NCBI GenBank assembly: GCA_964019155.1
Contig: OZ025243.1
Coordinates: 23,468,944 to 23,532,943, forward strand
Direction: 5' to 3'
DNA from: Osedax fenrisi
Lineage: Eukaryota; Annelida; Polychaeta; Sabellida; Siboglinidae
Length of the DNA: 64,000 bases
Shown here: piece by piece, positions 20,616 to 32,641 of the stretch
Position numbering within the stretch: position 1 is the first letter of the stretch
Layout: each line of letters opens with the position of its first letter
Made by a program: the position numbers and the translations under genes
Notes under the pieces: generated by a model
Seen by the model: only the letters and a program-made list of their open reading frames with translations
Database searches by the model: none
Told to the model about the DNA's origin: nothing

Positions 20616-21533
20616 TAACAATGAGATTTTTTCTAGTGATGCTAGTTTAAAATAATTAGTACCATTGGAAAGAGCATGAAAAAGTAATATAAGAGTCATA
20701 TATTAATTTTGTAATCAGATAACTAAATAAAAAGTTATAGATCAAAAACTGGTAAATTTATGAGCTAAAAATTAGCCAATATTTACATGTAAAGTATACA
20801 AATTGTTTGGTCATGAAAACAAAATTTAATGTACAGAACTTGTTAATTAATATTATACATCAATTTTTTTACACATTGTTCTTTTAAATATATTCTACTA
20901 TATAGATTTATAAAATTTATTTTATTTTTTCAAAATGGTCATATAAGGCTAAATTTTCAACTGGCCATTTATTTTTTAATATTTTTTTATATAATTTTTA
21001 ATATTTTTTTTTAAATACATTTTTTTACTTATAAATTATTATTAGTTATACAATATATTAAAAAAATGATATTACTTTTGCAAAATATTTTAAATTTTGT
21101 TTATAAAATTATATTTTATATAAATAAATTTTCTAGCATTATTTCCATTAAAAATAACCTAATTAATATGTATATATACAATTAATTGAATAATAGTTAT
21201 CTATAATTTATGTATTTAAATTTCCATTTTAAATGGTCTGCATCCAATATAGCAAGCGTATTTTTTGATTACTAATATAATGGGTTAAAATAATCATTTA
21301 AGTTTCCACACTAGTTTACATCATAATAAATAGTAAGAATGAAATATGGTATATAATATCAGATACATTTGTATTATTTTAAATTATCTATCGATATATA
21401 AAATATGTTACATCTAAACCCGTAAATTGTTAGCAAAACCTACAGGAGCCATATTCTATATTCTCCTCTTAAATAGAATATTTATGTATATGTATTTATA
21501 AAATCAAATGAATAATATTTATGTACAATGAAA
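20616..21533. other. AT-rich DNA without recognised features
   Basis: Poly-T and AT tracts with no supported exon. Presumed intron or intergenic DNA. Confidence 0.4.
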
Positions 21534-21678
21534 TTATTTAAATTTTATTTTAAGAGATAATATTAATGTAAATGATTTTTCAATAGCAGAATTACATAAT
21601 TCCATTATCTTAGAAGCCTCCAATCTTTTATTTGCATTACTGCTGGCCGCAACATTCATCTGAAGTTTCATACATCAC
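21534..21678 (-). CDS. Candidate duplicated exon A (ankyrin-like pattern)
   Basis: Behind a minus-strand acceptor (atatatag at 21679-21686) a frame from ATG at 21671 reads MKLQMNVAASSNANKRLEAS and then KIMELCNSAIEK before stopping at 21534. The LQMNVAA..NA...LE..KIMEL spacing is reminiscent of an ankyrin helix pair (LH.AA..G....L). A second diverged copy lies 250 bases to the right. Domain identity is tentative. Confidence 0.3.
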
Positions 21679-21803
21679 CTATATATTAGATAAGTGCAGT
21701 AAATTAATAAGGGACAATATTTAAAAAACAATATGATTATATTATATAGGAATTATACTCGAAAAAGATGATTAGATAATATGATTAAATGGTTTTGGGA
21801 GAT

Positions 21804-21930
21804 CTATTGAGTTAACCTAAATGTGTTAACAGAAGAATTCCATAATTCCGGTATCTTTTCACAGCTTTGTTTCCAATGTTTATAGGCGTTAGCAGCAGGC
21901 CGCAAAATGCATCTGATGTTCATACATAAC
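21804..21930 (-). CDS. Candidate duplicated exon B
   Basis: Same arrangement as exon A: acceptor-like ctttatag, then ATG at 21923, then a frame with RPAANAYKHWKQSCEKIPEL and WNSSVNTF to TAG at 21804. DNA identity to exon A is obvious around atgtatgaa.., gcggcc, and ggaattatg.aattctgct, but a one-base shift changes the frame at the start. Tandem exon duplication with decay of one copy, or mutually exclusive exons, would both explain this. Confidence 0.3.
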
Positions 21931-22079
21931 CTATAAAGTAGAGGATGTTACTATATCAAGGGGGTGTTAGTGACAATAACAGATGTTCAAATCAATTTAT
22001 CAACAATCATTATAAGTTGCTTCATTCACCTTATCCCTCAGTAATTTTATTGTTAACAATATCACGTTAAATAATGTGT

Positions 22080-22094
22080 ACACCCCCCCCCCAC
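22080..22094. repeat. Poly-C tract
   Basis: An uninterrupted run of C (accccccccccccac), very unusual in this AT-rich context. On the minus strand it is a G-run close to donor-like sites near 22040 and 22210. Confidence 0.9.
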
Positions 22095-22639
22095 ATTATA
22101 ATCGCAGCGACAATAATGTTTAACTGGTGGTCGTATACTACTGCATTTAAGTTAGTTATTTGTATACTCACTAACATAAGCTATTTATTTTAAAATTCAA
22201 TTCGTTTACCTTATTTCTGTTTACAATTTTTAATGATGATTGATGTCAATATTTTATACACTTTTTCAGTGTGTATACATTACTTTGTAAATAGAAACAC
22301 AGTTTTAAGTATCTCATCTAGGTAATCAAATTCTCAATATAGTAAATTTTCCTCCTATTTAAAGAGTTTCTATTTACTCTAACTAGTAATGAAACTTGAT
22401 TATAATTTTCTAATTGATATATTCTGGCATTCCATTTAATAATATAAATTCGCAGTGAATTGTAATAAGTTTATTGTTGAATACTTACCAGTGATCTTGT
22501 GCGCACAGATACTACATATTAATATAAATAATTATGTATAAATAGTAAAATTCACACAGCACGAAATCAACAAACCACACGTGATCACTAGTTAGTAATC
22601 AGTGGTTACCTTGTTATATTGTGAACTCATCAATGTAGT

Positions 22640-22752
22640 TTATTCAATGTAGTATAAGCAAAGATTTTGCGAAGCAAAGATATAACACTCCCTATGCATG
22701 CAACGTAATTTAGTAATATCCCCAACCGCTGCTAGCAGTAGTATCGAAATCA
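22640..22752 (-). CDS. Candidate exon with ankyrin-like start
   Basis: A minus-strand acceptor (tatttcag at 22753-22760) opens a 36-codon frame to TAA at 22640-22642. It reads ISILLLAAVGDITKLRCMHR and continues ECYIFASQN. The LLLAAVGDITKLR segment resembles the first helix of an ankyrin repeat, as in proteins where ankyrin repeats follow an enzymatic domain. Only one partial repeat is visible, so this is a pattern match, not an identification. A local duplication of aagcaaagat lies at its end. Confidence 0.3.
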
Positions 22753-23122
22753 CTGAAATAGATTTAGGTTCGGCTCTGTTTGCATACAACAATGTTTTCA
22801 TTGCTCTATTAAATTACATGCAATATAAATTAACTTTTACTTACTAAATATATACTTATAGCATTTAAAACATACATATCATATTTGTTTGTTATATATT
22901 AGTAATGAACACTTAGTTTTCATCATATAAATATTAATTTAAAGCATATTATTTAACATTTTAAAAGTGTATAGTTAAATACGAATTTACATTATAAACA
23001 AGGCATAGTCCCTAAAAGTAACCCGCTATAGGTGGCACCAGGGTATTTTGTATACAAATTCGAATTATACGATTTCGCGTAAGTGTTATATCTTTCCTTC
23101 GGAAAATCGTTGGTATAAGTAT

Positions 23123-23238
23123 TTAATTATTTGTAGAATGTGAAAAATAATCTTTACACCACTCCACAAATACAGTTTTATCTGTTTCTAAAACTGTCTT
23201 TAATTCTACAATTAAATCCTTTAATTTTAATATAAAAA
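23123..23238 (-). CDS. Candidate terminal exon, unknown protein
   Basis: Minus-strand acceptor-like gattctag at 23239 precedes an open frame to TAA at 23123-23125. It contains LKLKDLIVELKTVLETDKTV and FVEWCKDYFSHSTNN. Amphipathic Leu/Lys/Glu spacing suggests a helical region. Composition is distinctly coding-like. A short ATG frame (MSVQLLEKYRTPQTDEF) at 23340-23402 lies just upstream on the same strand and could be an adjoining exon. Family not recognised. Confidence 0.35.
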
Positions 23239-23419
23239 CTAGAATCTAAATTAAATTTATTATTACAGTCACAGAGATGCCACTTTTTAATAAATATATA
23301 TATAACTATAAATATATAATATAACCAACTTTTTCAGTTTCAGTTAGAGTTAAATTCATCAGTTTGAGGTGTACGATACTTTTCAAGCAATTGAACAGAC
23401 ATATTTGAGCTAAAATAAG

Positions 23420-25080
23420 AACATCTTTATATTAAATATATGTATAATACATACAATATATCAATAAGTTATTATTTATTTATCAAATAAAATTGTAATA
23501 AGTACATGCATGTAATTTAAACTATAATTATCATTGTAATAGCAATACATATCTTAAATATTTTTATATAAATTTTAATAAATACAAATTTTAAATGTGT
23601 ATTAAATAAACTCAAATAACAAATTAATTAATAACATTTATAATTAATATTAGAATTATTTAAATACAATATAATTACTATTTAATATATTATATAAAAT
23701 AAATATAAGTTAATGCACAAAAATCGCAAATGCATAGTTTTATTATACATTTATGAGAATTTAAATAGATCCATTATACCATTATAATTACTTGTATCTT
23801 TGTAAAAAAAATCATTTGTTTTAAGATTGACAGATTTTAATATTAAAATATAAATATGTAAGTTTACTAGGCACGTTCAACTATCTTAATTATTAATTTA
23901 TAAGTAAATAAAATATATTAATAATAATCTACAATATTTGAAGAACTCTGTGCTGTATATATTTAATAATAATAATATAGATAACTTAGTTAATTTTACA
24001 ATTTAAATAAATATCGTTTTTAAAAAACGTCATAAATTGCATTTTTTTTGTAATAGTATTAATCTTAAAAGTTCATATTCATATTACTATAGATCGTGAT
24101 TAAATATAATATTATACTTATAATATTAAATAATAAACAGTGTATATGTATAATCTATAAAATATGTGTTAAATAAAATTTACATTATTAAATAGCGCAA
24201 TACATATTAAAATATTTATTAATAATAATTAAAATTTATTAAACAATTTTAATTATTAAATAAATATAATATTATTAATCGGTATAATAAGAGTGTATTA
24301 TATAACATAGTTATTGTAATAACCTAACTACTCATTCTAATAGTTATATTTAAATATATATTTATTTATAAATTAACTATATATTTAAAAAACGCATCAT
24401 CTTACCTTGACTTTCAAAATATTAAAGGAAGTGAGTTTGATTTATTTTTTATTATTATGACAGGATAATAAATCATATTCCACTAATTGTTATTAATTAT
24501 GATTGGAGCAAAGATATCAATTATTAATAATTATTGTAAAACATTTTAAAATGATCGTTTTTTTTTAAATTTAAATAAATAAATGAATTCGTATCCGACG
24601 ACCAATAAGATGCTTTGAACTTTTTTGAATCTCATTGTTATACCTAAATAATATAACAGAACGATACGTATATATATATAATAGTAGGTCCTAAGTCATT
24701 TATTAAAGTCAATTACCTAATTCTCTTAAGTAAGCCTTGCTGTAAGACCCTTACAGTGTAAGGGCAGGTATATTTTGTAATTATTTGTGACATCTTTTGT
24801 TCTACAATTACTTAATTACTTTCGAACAAATATATACAAATATCTACACATTATAATAATGATTATTATTAAGTTAAACAGTAATTTTATAATAAAGTAA
24901 CACCATAATAGGTCAACTGTTATATTATGAATTATATTATAATTCAAAAATGAATAGTATTAGGTTATATTATATATTTACCTATATTATTATTTACTAA
25001 TTTATCTATATCCACTTATCTCTATAATTAAATCCCATCTATTTAAATTATACGTAAATTTATATAAATAAAAAATAGTG
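23420..25080. other. AT-rich DNA, no supported gene
   Basis: One strong donor-like minus-strand site (gtcaag|gtaagatg near 24405) has no convincing exon before it. A short dyad at about 24737-24770 contains cccttacagtgtaaggg. The rest is low complexity. Confidence 0.4.
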
Positions 25081-25084
25081 ATTT

Positions 25085-25158
25085 AGCCAGGATGTTTAGC
25101 GTGATGTATTAGAATACATTTTGTTTAAAAGTCTAGGTTCGAATCCCAGCCGTTGCAT
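25085..25158 (+). ncRNA. tRNA-like sequence (tRNA pseudogene or SINE head)
   Basis: Contains ggttcgaatccc, a near-perfect type 2 Pol III B box, inside a 17-base T-arm (ctagg/cccag, one mismatch). An A-box-like tttagcgtgatgt lies about 45 bases upstream. The presumed acceptor stem pairs poorly (about four of seven), so a functional tRNA is unlikely. A decayed tRNA or tRNA-derived SINE head fits better. Confidence 0.4.
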
Positions 25159-25384
25159 AAATTTTTTATTAATATTTATATATATATACCGACAAATTTG
25201 TATATTTATATATATTTATTAATTTATAAATTATATAATTAATTAATTATATAATTTATAAATAAATATTATTCAAATAATATTAATATTAATAATTCAT
25301 ATATTATATATATATATATATATATTATTTTAATATATTTAAATAATTTATTCTTCTAAATAAATTAATAATATTAATATTAAT

Positions 25385-25600
25385 TTGTAATGCTATTATG
25401 CTGATATTATGTTGTTATTATTATAATTGTAACATAATAGCAGCATAATATATATTTAATAGCAAAATAATAGTAGCATAATAGAATTACAAATTAATAA
25501 CAGCATAATAGATTTTTAATGGCAACATAATACAGCATAATAGCATAATGTAAACATTTGAGGCTATTATTTATGCTATTATGCTTCTATTATTAGGATA
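25385..25600. repeat. Simple repeat of agcataata
   Basis: Irregular repeats of (a)gcataata and its inverse, with inverted pairs (tgctattatgctg facing cagcataatagca). No coding content. Confidence 0.6.
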
Positions 25601-25635
25601 TTACTGTTAGCAGTGTTTAGTAATGTAAATAAATA

Positions 25636-26360
25636 GATACCAAATGATATATAACCTAGTTATGAAAATAACATGCTACCTAATGATATATAACCTATAG
25701 TTATGAAAATAACATGCTACCTAATGATATATAACCTATAGTTATGCAAATAACATGCTACCTAATGATATATAACCTATAGTTATGAAAATAACATTCT
25801 ACCATATGATATATAACCTAGAGTTATGAAAATAACATGCTACCTAATGATATATAACCTATAGTTATGAAAATAACATGATACCAATTGATATATAACC
25901 TAGAGTTATGAAAATAACATGCTACCTAATGATATATAACCTATAGTTATGAAAATAACATGCTACCAATTGATATATAACATATAGTTATGAAAATAAC
26001 ATGCTACCTAATGATATATAACCTAGAGTTATGAAAATAACATGCTACCTAATGATATATAACCTATAGTTATGAAAATAACATGCTACCAATTGATATA
26101 TAACCTAGCGTTATGAAAATAACATGCTACCTAATGATATATAACCTTGAGTTATGAAAATAACATGCTACCAATTGATATATAACCTAGAGTTATGAAA
26201 ATAACATGCTACCTAATGATATATAACCTTGAGTTATGAAAATAACATGCTACCAATTGATATATAACCTAGAGTTATGAAAATAACATGCTACCTAATG
26301 ATATATAACCTAGAGTTATGAAAATAACATGCTACCTAATGATATATAACCTATAGTTAT
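25636..26360. repeat. 41-bp tandem satellite, about 17 copies
   Basis: Unit gatatataacctatagttat + gaaaataacatgctacctaat, period 41, from about 25640 to 26355. Alternate units carry ctacctaat or ctaccaatt, suggesting a higher-order dimer in places. Each unit contains ataacctatagttat, which is nearly self-complementary. Confidence 0.9.
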
Positions 26361-26384
26361 TTTTACTACTAATTTTATACCAAT

Positions 26385-26480
26385 TTATTGATGATTTGGT
26401 AGCCTGGGAGGGGAATTGGTGTATTCGTGGATGTATATTGATGGTGAATGGAGGATGGACTTTTTTGTCGAATCGAGAAT
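26385..26480. repeat. Flank of 41-bp satellite, related to 12.1 kb repeat
   Basis: Contains tttggtagcctggg and gtattcgtggatg, matching (in a rearranged order and orientation) agcccaggctaccaaa and gattcgtggatggg at 12170-12262. The shared non-satellite flanks suggest that both satellites belong to one element family. Confidence 0.45.
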
Positions 26481-27594
26481 GGAGGAAACCTCAAACTAAA
26501 CAAAATATGGAATCATATGAAACATCATAAATATAAACAGTCATGAGTAAATATGTATCTATCGAGAAGTTCTTATAATTAATATGATATGATTTACTAG
26601 CCTTTCAGTGTACGCTGTATGCACTAATACATCATAGCAAGCCGAACTTATCGATAATAACGATATAACATGATGGGCGTAGTGGGCGTATCTCTATTTA
26701 GATAACTAGATAAAACTAGTTAATCTAATTATAAACTACGCTCTTAACAATTTACAAAACAGAAATAAAAAAAACAGATAACAATTTAAAATATCAAATC
26801 AACATTCATCCAAGTTACATAACATTTAAATTCGTTAAACCAAGTTTACTATTTTAAATTTACAAAACTGAAATCAAATTATATAAAAACACATATAACA
26901 AAATATATTAAATCAACATTTATCTAAATTACATAACACATTTATACTTAGTGCACAACACATTTATAAATACCTATATACAGTTATATACATAGTTACC
27001 ATACTACATATATATATATATAATGTAAGAAAAATATTTATATCGAGTTTAATTCAAATATATAAAAATAGTTATATCGTTTAATTGTGATATTAGGAAA
27101 TACTATTACTAATTATAAGGTTATAATGGTTATTATGAAGAGATAGTTAATAAATATATGAGCATATTATTCGAAAAAATCTATTTTTATTTTGAAGAAC
27201 AGAAATATAATGTTGAGTTATCAGGTGGGATATTAGTATTTAATGGCTGGGATTCACAGTGTTAAGGACAGTAACAAATATAATTGTATATCGTCAGCAT
27301 AAATATGAAGATAAGTGTTAGGGAATTTGATATTCATAGCATATAAGAACATTCCTAATATAAATATATATATAAATATTGAATATAAAATAAAATAAAT
27401 CTAAGACTATACTCTATACACGATAATTAATATATAAATACATAAAGATAATATAGGATATTGTCATACTAGAAAAATAAATTTAAATAACTAAACTTTA
27501 AATTTCTATTGACTGAGATTTAATCAAATAAATTCAAAAATGAAATTATAAAGATATACATTTTTATAAATTTTTGAAAAATAGTCAAAATTAA
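26481..27594. other. AT-rich DNA without recognised genes
   Basis: Only notable item is gatgggcgtagtgggcgtatc near 26670, a GC-rich motif repeated in tandem. Otherwise low complexity. Confidence 0.4.
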
Positions 27595-28170
27595 AATATG
27601 GAATATCTCTATTAACATTTTATTTTCAGATATCGACAAAGCAAATACATTAAATTCATATTTTATTTAAATTCTACAACATGATAAAGGAAATTTACCC
27701 GAATTTTGTAATATAACTAAACAAAAATTTGATAATATTGATTTAAATCTTGAAATATAAATATTAAACTATTTTAAATAGACTAAAGAAATACATATTA
27801 TAATTTTGTTTAATGAATTAAATAATGAAAAAATCGTAGATATAATATGATTAAATTGATTTTGCAAAAGCTTTTGATTTTGTAAAATATTCATAAAATA
27901 TACATAACAAACTATGTTATTAATTAAAATCATTATAATGCTATCTAATAAAATAATAAAATAGTTTTTTAATTTTTTATCGAATATATCTCGAATTACA
28001 CGTAATGACAATTATTTGTCAAATAGTTAATAATATTATATTATAAAATATCGAGTATCACAAGGATCAGTTTTATATTTAATTTAATTTTTATTATATT
28101 GATATTGTTATACTCTTTTGAAATTAATATTTATTTGCGAATATTTATTTGATATAATGTAGGTAGCGAG
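27595..28170 (+). pseudogene. Decayed LINE reverse transcriptase fragment
   Basis: Plus-strand frames interrupted by many stops still show reverse transcriptase landmarks in order. A linker with IDKANTLNSYF is at about 27637-27670, motif A DFAKAFDFV at about 27863-27889, and motif B RVSQGSVL at about 28050-28073 followed by F.LY. This is the core of a CR1/Jockey-type LINE ORF2. No frame is intact over more than about 40 codons, so the copy is long dead. The minus-strand frame at 27769-28011 is a shadow. Confidence 0.55.
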
Positions 28171-28748
28171 ATAACTAGAAGGTTTAATATATGTAATGGA
28201 GTAGATGGAAGAATATGTTTTATCTATTTATCAGTATTAATTATAAAAATAATAATTATTAAATCCTCCATTTATGACGTCTGGATAGTTACTACGAATA
28301 GGGGAATACCAGTTTAAAATAGGATAATTATTGTATAATTAAAAAGTGCTTTTATTGCATGCTTTTAAAATTATGATAAAATAAATCATTTAAAATAAGT
28401 TATTATTATATAGAAATATATGCTAGCATAATGATATTACCATATATGTATTTACAAGGAGAACAATATTGTTATAAAGATGAAAATTATACTATTATTC
28501 AGTGAAATAATGTAATCAAGCAAAGACAAGATTTAACCCACATTTATATTCAGATTTAGATAAAAGTTTAACGCACATAGAACATATTTATTCACTGTTA
28601 ATTATTATACATCTAGGGATATATATGCAAGATATCTATATAATCATATTCACTTAACCTGTTTCATAACCAATCATTGATGAAAGTGTATCGATAGTAT
28701 CTTTATTAATTATACATCCACGATAAATAGCTACCTATGAGTAATATA

Positions 28749-28750
<2 letters not shown>
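28171..28750. other. AT-rich DNA, possibly continuing the LINE relic
   Basis: No legible motif. Slightly higher composition around 28260-28320 (tatgacgtctggatag). Confidence 0.3.

Positions 28751-28818
<68 letters not shown>
28751..28818. repeat. (AT)n microsatellite
   Basis: Sixty-eight bases of uninterrupted AT, among the longest in the window. Confidence 0.9.
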
Positions 28819-28822
<4 letters not shown>

Positions 28823-29376
28823 GTATAATGATAACTATACTAATATTATGTATGATCATATGTATTCATTACAAGTTGTTTTTCTTTTATAGTTTATAAT
28901 AAAATAAATATAAATAAAATATTTGGTATTATTATTTATTCTAAACTTCTTCAATTTAAGACTGCTATGTATCTATTATTATTCTACACATTTAATATAT
29001 GTTAATCATGAATAATAATATCACCTGATATATTAATATTAATATTTTGATTATTGCTTGCATTAAGGATAGGTGAGACCTCTATATATTTTTTAAAATT
29101 ACATTTCAAATTTTATATATAAATATCATATATATATATATATATGATATTATTCAAATACCAAATAATATCTTAAAATTATATATAAATCATGTTTTAC
29201 GTAAAATAAAAACGTTTAAATATATATAATTTAAATAAATTATAATCATAATTAAAAATAATTAATTGTATTTTAATAATGATTATAATATAATTAATAT
29301 AATATAATTTTTAGAATTATAATAGCTAAACTAAAGAATATTATATATAGTTTAAATATTCATAATTCATATAACA

Positions 29377-29650
29377 CCTATAGGTGGCTCTTTATTTATA
29401 ATAAAATAATTTGTTAAGTTCGATCCCCGTCCGGACCATTAAAATAGGTCTTAAAATAATATTTAGAAGTGATCTTATATAATTGTGTATAAATAAATGG
29501 TCGGCTCTCGTTAACAACATGAATGTCTTAATATGAGAGCGGATTCTAATGGACATTATGCCATATGGTTATAAGTGGAAACTTCATCTAAGTTCCTGGA
29601 TGGGATGAAACGACTCCACCAAATAAAAAAACAATAACAATAACAATATA
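29377..29650 (+). mobile_element. tRNA-derived SINE, copy 1
   Basis: Matches the SINE at 57974-58262. The head keeps ggtggctc (A box start) and agttcgatccccgtccggac (B box) but the stretch between them is replaced by AT-rich sequence. The body has cttaaaataatatttagaag, tgatcttatataattgtgta, ggtcggctctcgtta and ttcatctaagttcctggatg. It ends in caaataaaaaaacaataaca repeats. SINEs of this type are transcribed by Pol III and moved by a partner LINE. Confidence 0.7.
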
Positions 29651-30015
29651 TATATATATATATATATTTATATTAGTTATCTTGTTGTACTACTTTTTAC
29701 TATGCATAGTAAAAAGTATTCATGAATATTCGTATATATTATTATGCATCTCTAAATATCATATTACACTATGTATATTATAGGGAGATATATTTAATTG
29801 TGGATATCTTTGTAATGCTCCAAATATATTATTTTATAATTTATGAATGATATTTTACTATATTACTATTATTTTAATTTATAAACTCTTATTTTATATA
29901 ATAATTAATAAATAAGTATATTGTGTATATATTTATTTAAATATATATTAATTTTAATTTTAATTTTAATTTTACTTGACATAATTTATAACTAATTCCT
30001 CAGTATGTATTATAT

Positions 30016-30200
30016 AATGTATAGGTTACATTTTATAATTATTATAAATATAAAATATATCTATATATTATATAATATATTTTATATTAGTTATAGAGTA
30101 AGTTATATAAGATACATTAATTTAAAAATATGTATTTAAAATATTAAAAAAGGATTATTGGTTTCTAATAATACTATACTATTATAATTTAACGAAATTA
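30016..30200. repeat. Direct repeat, copy 1 of 2
   Basis: About 185 bases repeated at 30789-30975 in the same orientation (atgtataggttacat, tatagagtaagttata, ctaataatactata landmarks). The pair flanks a 590-base segment that holds the HEISH exon and a SINE tail. Confidence 0.7.
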
Positions 30201-30462
30201 ATTATAATTTCTATATATATTTCCACCATTTTACTAATTTAATTAAAAACTTCAGAGATATTTGTGCAGATTTTATTTAGTTTTAAATTTGATTAAATGT
30301 CATTTGAACCCATACATAGGTTTAACGTATTATATAGAAATGTTCTTATATACTCATATATAAAATTACCGGCTGTCATTAAAAATATATAACATAATAT
30401 GGGTATTGAAGGGACATTAGAGAAATGTGTTTATAGGAAAGAGTTTCATATACATATATGTG

Positions 30463-30505
30463 TGGGATGAAATGATTCCAACAAAATTAATAATAACAAA
30501 ACAAA
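30463..30505 (+). mobile_element. SINE 3' tail relic
   Basis: gtgggatgaaatgattccaa followed by caaaattaataataacaa resembles the 3' end of the SINE copies (gggatgaaacgactccacca). Only the last 40 bases are recognisable. Confidence 0.35.
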
Positions 30506-30560
30506 TATACAGGTAAATATATATGTAAATATACTCTTGACTATACACATAATAGTTAAC

Positions 30561-30660
30561 CTGATTTGTTCCTTTGTTTATAAATAATTGTAAATAACAA
30601 TGTCCATAGCAGATTACGTGTGATATTTCATGTCCTTGTACAAATGATCCATTTGACAAA
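30561..30660 (-). CDS. Candidate exon with HEISH motif (possible zinc metalloprotease)
   Basis: On the minus strand an acceptor-like aaagatag (30661-30668) and a donor aatcag|gttaac (30560) enclose exactly 100 bases. The open frame reads SNGSFVQGHEISHVICYGH and continues CYLQLFINKGTNQ. GHEISHV matches the HExxH zinc-binding consensus; GHEI.H followed by a hydrophobic stretch resembles M48/OMA1-type or M13-type peptidases. No third zinc ligand or neighbouring exon was found, so the identity is uncertain. The exon lies between the two direct repeats at 30016-30200 and 30789-30975. The longer frame reported to 30417 includes intron. Confidence 0.35.
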
Positions 30661-30788
30661 CTATCTTTATATTAAGTTACGATATTATTTTATATTATTT
30701 TTAAATTAAAAATAGTATTTATAAAAGTATTTTTATAATTTATTAATATTTAAATAAAAACTTAGGAAAAAGAGTAGAATACGAGCAA

Positions 30789-30975
30789 TGTATAGGTTAC
30801 ATTCTATAATTATTATAAATATAAAATATATCTATATATTATATAATATATTTTATATAAGTTATAGAGTAAGTTATAATAGTTACATTAATTTAAAAAA
30901 TATTTATTTAAAATATTAAAAAAATATTATTGTATCCTAATAATACTATAATACTATAATGTAACTAAATTAATG
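30789..30975. repeat. Direct repeat, copy 2 of 2
   Basis: See 30016-30200. Divergence is scattered over substitutions and a few indels. Confidence 0.7.
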
Positions 30976-31260
30976 TAATTGAATTTGATCGAAAAGAGGA
31001 GAGAACTTTATAAATATAAAATACATATATGAATAACAATATATATTTTAAAGTATTTAAAAAATATATATAATGATCTATATCAAGTTATATATAATTA
31101 AATTATCTATGGACATATTCATGAGCCGTTAATATTCATAGCCGATCTATTAATTGAATATTTATAAAACCATAATAACATTATATTCTGAAATTCGTAA
31201 TAACAAACAATAATAGTATATATTAGTAGACAACAATATAATAACAATATTATCAGAACC

Positions 31261-31291
<31 letters not shown>

Positions 31292-31579
31292 GATTATTCC
31301 CATGATATAAGAATTGGTCACCCATTAACAGAAATGTGAGTCATCACAGGTAAATTAGTATAGTCCGTCAACTATTATGTATAATAATTATTAACTAAGC
31401 CTTTACTACTATGTCAATAGTCTATATATTATTATATTATTTCACTTATGGTATGTGTAAACCATGATTATGTTTTCATTTATTACTTATTATTACATTA
31501 TTGTTTCATGTATATATATATATCAGTTTGTTTACATATCAACCAAATACAGGTATTTATTATTAACATATTAAATTAT
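30976..31579. other. AT-rich DNA without recognised genes
   Basis: Frames on either strand are Ile/Tyr-rich and cross AT microsatellites. A minus-strand acceptor-like gaatttcag near 31187 opens a short frame ending SAMNINGS, too short to judge. Confidence 0.3.
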
Positions 31580-32630
31580 AAATATATCCTAGATATTCTC
31601 CCGTGGATCTCCCTTGGGAATTTTCTCTTGGTATACCTACTATTTCCGACTCAAGTCGGATCAACCAACCTTTATTTGAGGTTAAATACCAAATGTAATT
31701 AAATGTAGATGGCCTGCTACTTTGTTTACATTCATACCGATTAGAAAAGTATCGTTAACTACAGATAAATCACTTATATATAGGCCATACACTTCTTTCA
31801 GTCAATGACATTAGAACCATCATTGCCCGGCTGCGTCGAATATATTAGGTACCTATTAAAGTCATTCGGTGTTCCTCAAGTCATCTCGTTGTATATCCCA
31901 TATTACTGAATACACTAATATTACACAAATAAACCATTAACGACCAGTTTGTATACATTTATTATTATATTTATTTCATTCATTAATATCAATTATATCA
32001 ATTATATCACTTCGTCACATTTTTCACATTGTAACCTTTCCGCATGAAAATATAATCTCAAATTTAAACCATATCTATATTATATTTTAATTGCTTATAC
32101 CCCATATCTATTATTTCTAAATCCTGGTTTCATTCTAAAAAAACCCTGTTGTGCTATTGCGATATTTAATTAACTTACTTTTTAATTCGCATGCTACTCA
32201 TGTTTAACCTTATATAAGTGTCATTCATCTAATCATACAACTACTCCAACCAGTCATATGGTATATTCACCTTCTATTATAATCGCACATTCATCATGCT
32301 AGTGCTAAGGTAACTTGACATCCAACATCTGATATATATATTTCTACTTCAACTATTGATATCCAGCCCCAACATCAGTTCAATGATAATACTCATATAT
32401 GAGTGTCTATAGACATATTCCAAAGCTAATGGATTTAAATTATTCCTTAAATTACACACCAACTCCTAAATTATCTAGTTCAGCTTCCTCGAAGTCATAA
32501 CCTATACGCTTATATAGATAATTCCCTCCCACCAGAACTTGAATATCTTATTACTTCTAAAGTTAACTATAATTTCATAGTATCATTAATTTACTTTATA
32601 AAACTCCCCCATTCTTAAATTACTTATCAT
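31580..32630 (+). other. C-rich, G-poor segment of unknown nature
   Basis: Plus strand changes abruptly to C-rich, G-poor sequence like that of the LINE at 40.7-45.3 kb. I found no open frame or LINE motif. It might be the untranslated part of a related element or a decayed copy. Confidence 0.3.
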
Positions 32631-32641
32631 TTATATACATA

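Noticed and set aside
31119..31325. 68-codon minus-strand ORF
   Set aside because: Mostly Ile/Tyr from an AT microsatellite, no conserved pattern.
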